A stretch of DNA of 43,710 bases from assembly GCA_035276085.1 (NCBI GenBank), contig DATELY010000102.1, positions 1-43,710 of the forward strand, written 5' to 3'. The number at the start of each line of letters is the position of its first letter. Position 1 is the stretch's first letter. The notes below the pieces were generated by a model. The model did no database searches, was not told where the DNA came from, and saw nothing but the letters and a program-made list of their open reading frames with translations. Below are positions 42,770 to 43,710 of the stretch, in pieces. The DNA is from DATELY01 sp035276085. Lineage in GTDB: Bacteria; Pseudomonadota; Gammaproteobacteria; Steroidobacterales; Steroidobacteraceae. The position numbers and the translations under genes are program-made.

Positions 42770-43696
42770 TCAACGCGGCCGTTCGTACGACGGCAACAGG
42801 CTGCGCATCAGATTCACCAAGCGCTTATAGCTTTCATAGCGGCGTCGCGCGATCCGGCCTTCCTCGACGGCTTTGAGCACTGCGCACGCCGGCTCGCGCA
42901 GGTGCAGGCAATCGTTGAAGCGGCAGCCGGGCGCCAACGGCGCGAGCTCCGGCCATCCTGATTGGATCTGAGCATCGCTCACGGGCGGTGGTGCGTAGTC
43001 GCGCACGCCCGGTGTGTCGATGAGCTCGCCGCCTTCGGGCAAACGGAACAAGGCTGCGGACACCGTCGTGTGGCGACCCTCGCGCGTGCTTGCGGAGATG
43101 GTGCGAACGGGGCGCATGGAATGGGGCACCAGGACATTCGTCAAGCTGGATTTGCCGACACCCGATTGGCCGACGAACATCGCAGTATGCGGCTGCAGAT
43201 TCGCCTGCAGTTGTTCGATGCCCTGACGCGTCTCGGCGGAGGCTCGCAGGACCGTGTACCCCGCGGACTCGAACTCTTCCACGAGTGCGACGAACGACGG
43301 CGACTGCGCGCTCGCGAGGTCGCATTTGTTCACCACGACGCAGGTGTCGATTCCCGCATAGGCTGCGCCAGCCAGATAGCGGTCAGCCACGAAGGGATCG
43401 ACTTCCGGTTCCGGCGCGATGAGCATCGCGAGCAATGACAGGTTGGCGGCGAGCTCCTCGCTTCGGCCCTGGCTGTCGGTCCGGGCGAACAAGGTCTTGC
43501 GCGGCAGGCGCTCGACGATTCGCGGTACGTCCTGCGTCTGCGCAAAGCTCACGCGAACCCCATCACCGCAAACGACAGCCAGTCGCTTGCCGAATACTTC
43601 GCAAGCACCGCGCTCCCCGCCGCCGTACTCGACGATGGCCCGTCGTCCGTAGGCTTCGACGATGCGACCTTCTGCTATGCGCGGTGATTGCGACAT
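42770..43696 (-). CDS. rsgA: Ribosome small subunit-dependent GTPase RsgA
   Basis: RsgA is a circularly permuted GTPase that acts late in 30S maturation and releases RbfA. The 308-residue product has an N-terminal OB domain, the permuted motif order G4 (NKCDL) before G1 (GQSGVGKSS) and G3 (DTPGVRDY), and a C-terminal zinc site CRFNDCLHLREPACAV. The gene is complete, with ATG at 43694-43696, and is convergent to recR. Confidence 0.96.
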   Translation of the reverse strand: MSQSPRIAEGRIVEAYGRRAIVEYGGGERGACEVFGKRLAVVCGDGVRVSFAQTQDVPRIVERLPRKTLFARTDSQGRSEELAANLSLLAMLIAPEPEVDPFVADRYLAGAAYAGIDTCVVVNKCDLASAQSPSFVALVEEFESAGYTVLRASAETRQGIEQLQANLQPHTAMFVGQSGVGKSSLTNVLVPHSMRPVRTISASTREGRHTTVSAALFRLPEGGELIDTPGVRDYAPPPVSDAQIQSGWPELAPLAPGCRFNDCLHLREPACAVLKAVEEGRIARRRYESYKRLVNLMRSLLPSYERPR

Positions 43697-43710
43697 GCGA
43701 GGCTCAATGC

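Overview
The window is a GC-rich, densely coded chromosomal segment from a gammaproteobacterium. Several things point there: the ffh-rpsP-rimM-trmD-rplS block with ypjD divergent to ffh, the dapA/gcvR/bcp neighbourhood, the SRP RNA-dnaX-ybaB-recR block, an mlaFEDCB operon, and a Xanthomonadales-style SUF operon led by an Rrf2 regulator. Gene content and order look most like the Steroidobacteraceae/Nevskiales/Xanthomonadales side of the class; this is inference from gene order, not a placement. I see no prophage, CRISPR array, transposase or intact insertion sequence. Most of the window is housekeeping DNA.

Layout. 1-4.5 kb: ypjD and the SRP/ribosomal protein/tRNA methyltransferase block, with a clear promoter before rpsP and a strong terminator after rplS. 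4.6-7.5 kb: an exported sorbosone-dehydrogenase-like protein translationally coupled to sppA. 7.6-10.4 kb: threonine catabolism (kbl-tdh) and hslR. 10.4-15.9 kb: the least conserved part, with an orphan XdhC-like protein, an unrecognised membrane protein, a secreted DUF6607-like protein, the remains of an ECF41-type sigma factor whose own promoter is still intact, three small unknown proteins, a MOSC protein and many hairpins. 15.9-21 kb: queuosine-precursor transporter yhhQ, cnoX and a two-domain putA. 21-28.2 kb: one nine-gene minus-strand operon (Rrf2 regulator, sufB, C, D, S, U, T, a Rieske ferredoxin, sixA) driven by a promoter whose -10 box lies inside a palindromic operator.

28.4-33.6 kb: class I aldolase followed directly by mlaFEDCB, with the partner lipoprotein gene mlaA convergent to it, so all six Mla parts sit together. 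33.67-33.86 kb: a 185-bp MITE-like element with near-perfect 23-bp terminal inverted repeats. 33.9-38.9 kb: bepA, phoH, bcp, gcvR and dapA. 39-43.7 kb: tRNA-Ser(GGA), queF, a strongly structured leader, the SRP RNA gene, dnaX, ybaB, recR and rsgA.

The genes fall into recurring themes: protein targeting and envelope quality control (ffh, SRP RNA, sppA, bepA, mla), Fe-S assembly (suf), and stress or redox proteins (bcp, cnoX, hslR). I found no clear new multigene system. The best candidates for something undescribed are the MITE-like element, the alternative hairpins upstream of the SRP RNA, the decayed ECF41 locus with a surviving promoter, and the small-protein and hairpin cluster at 13.7-15.8 kb.
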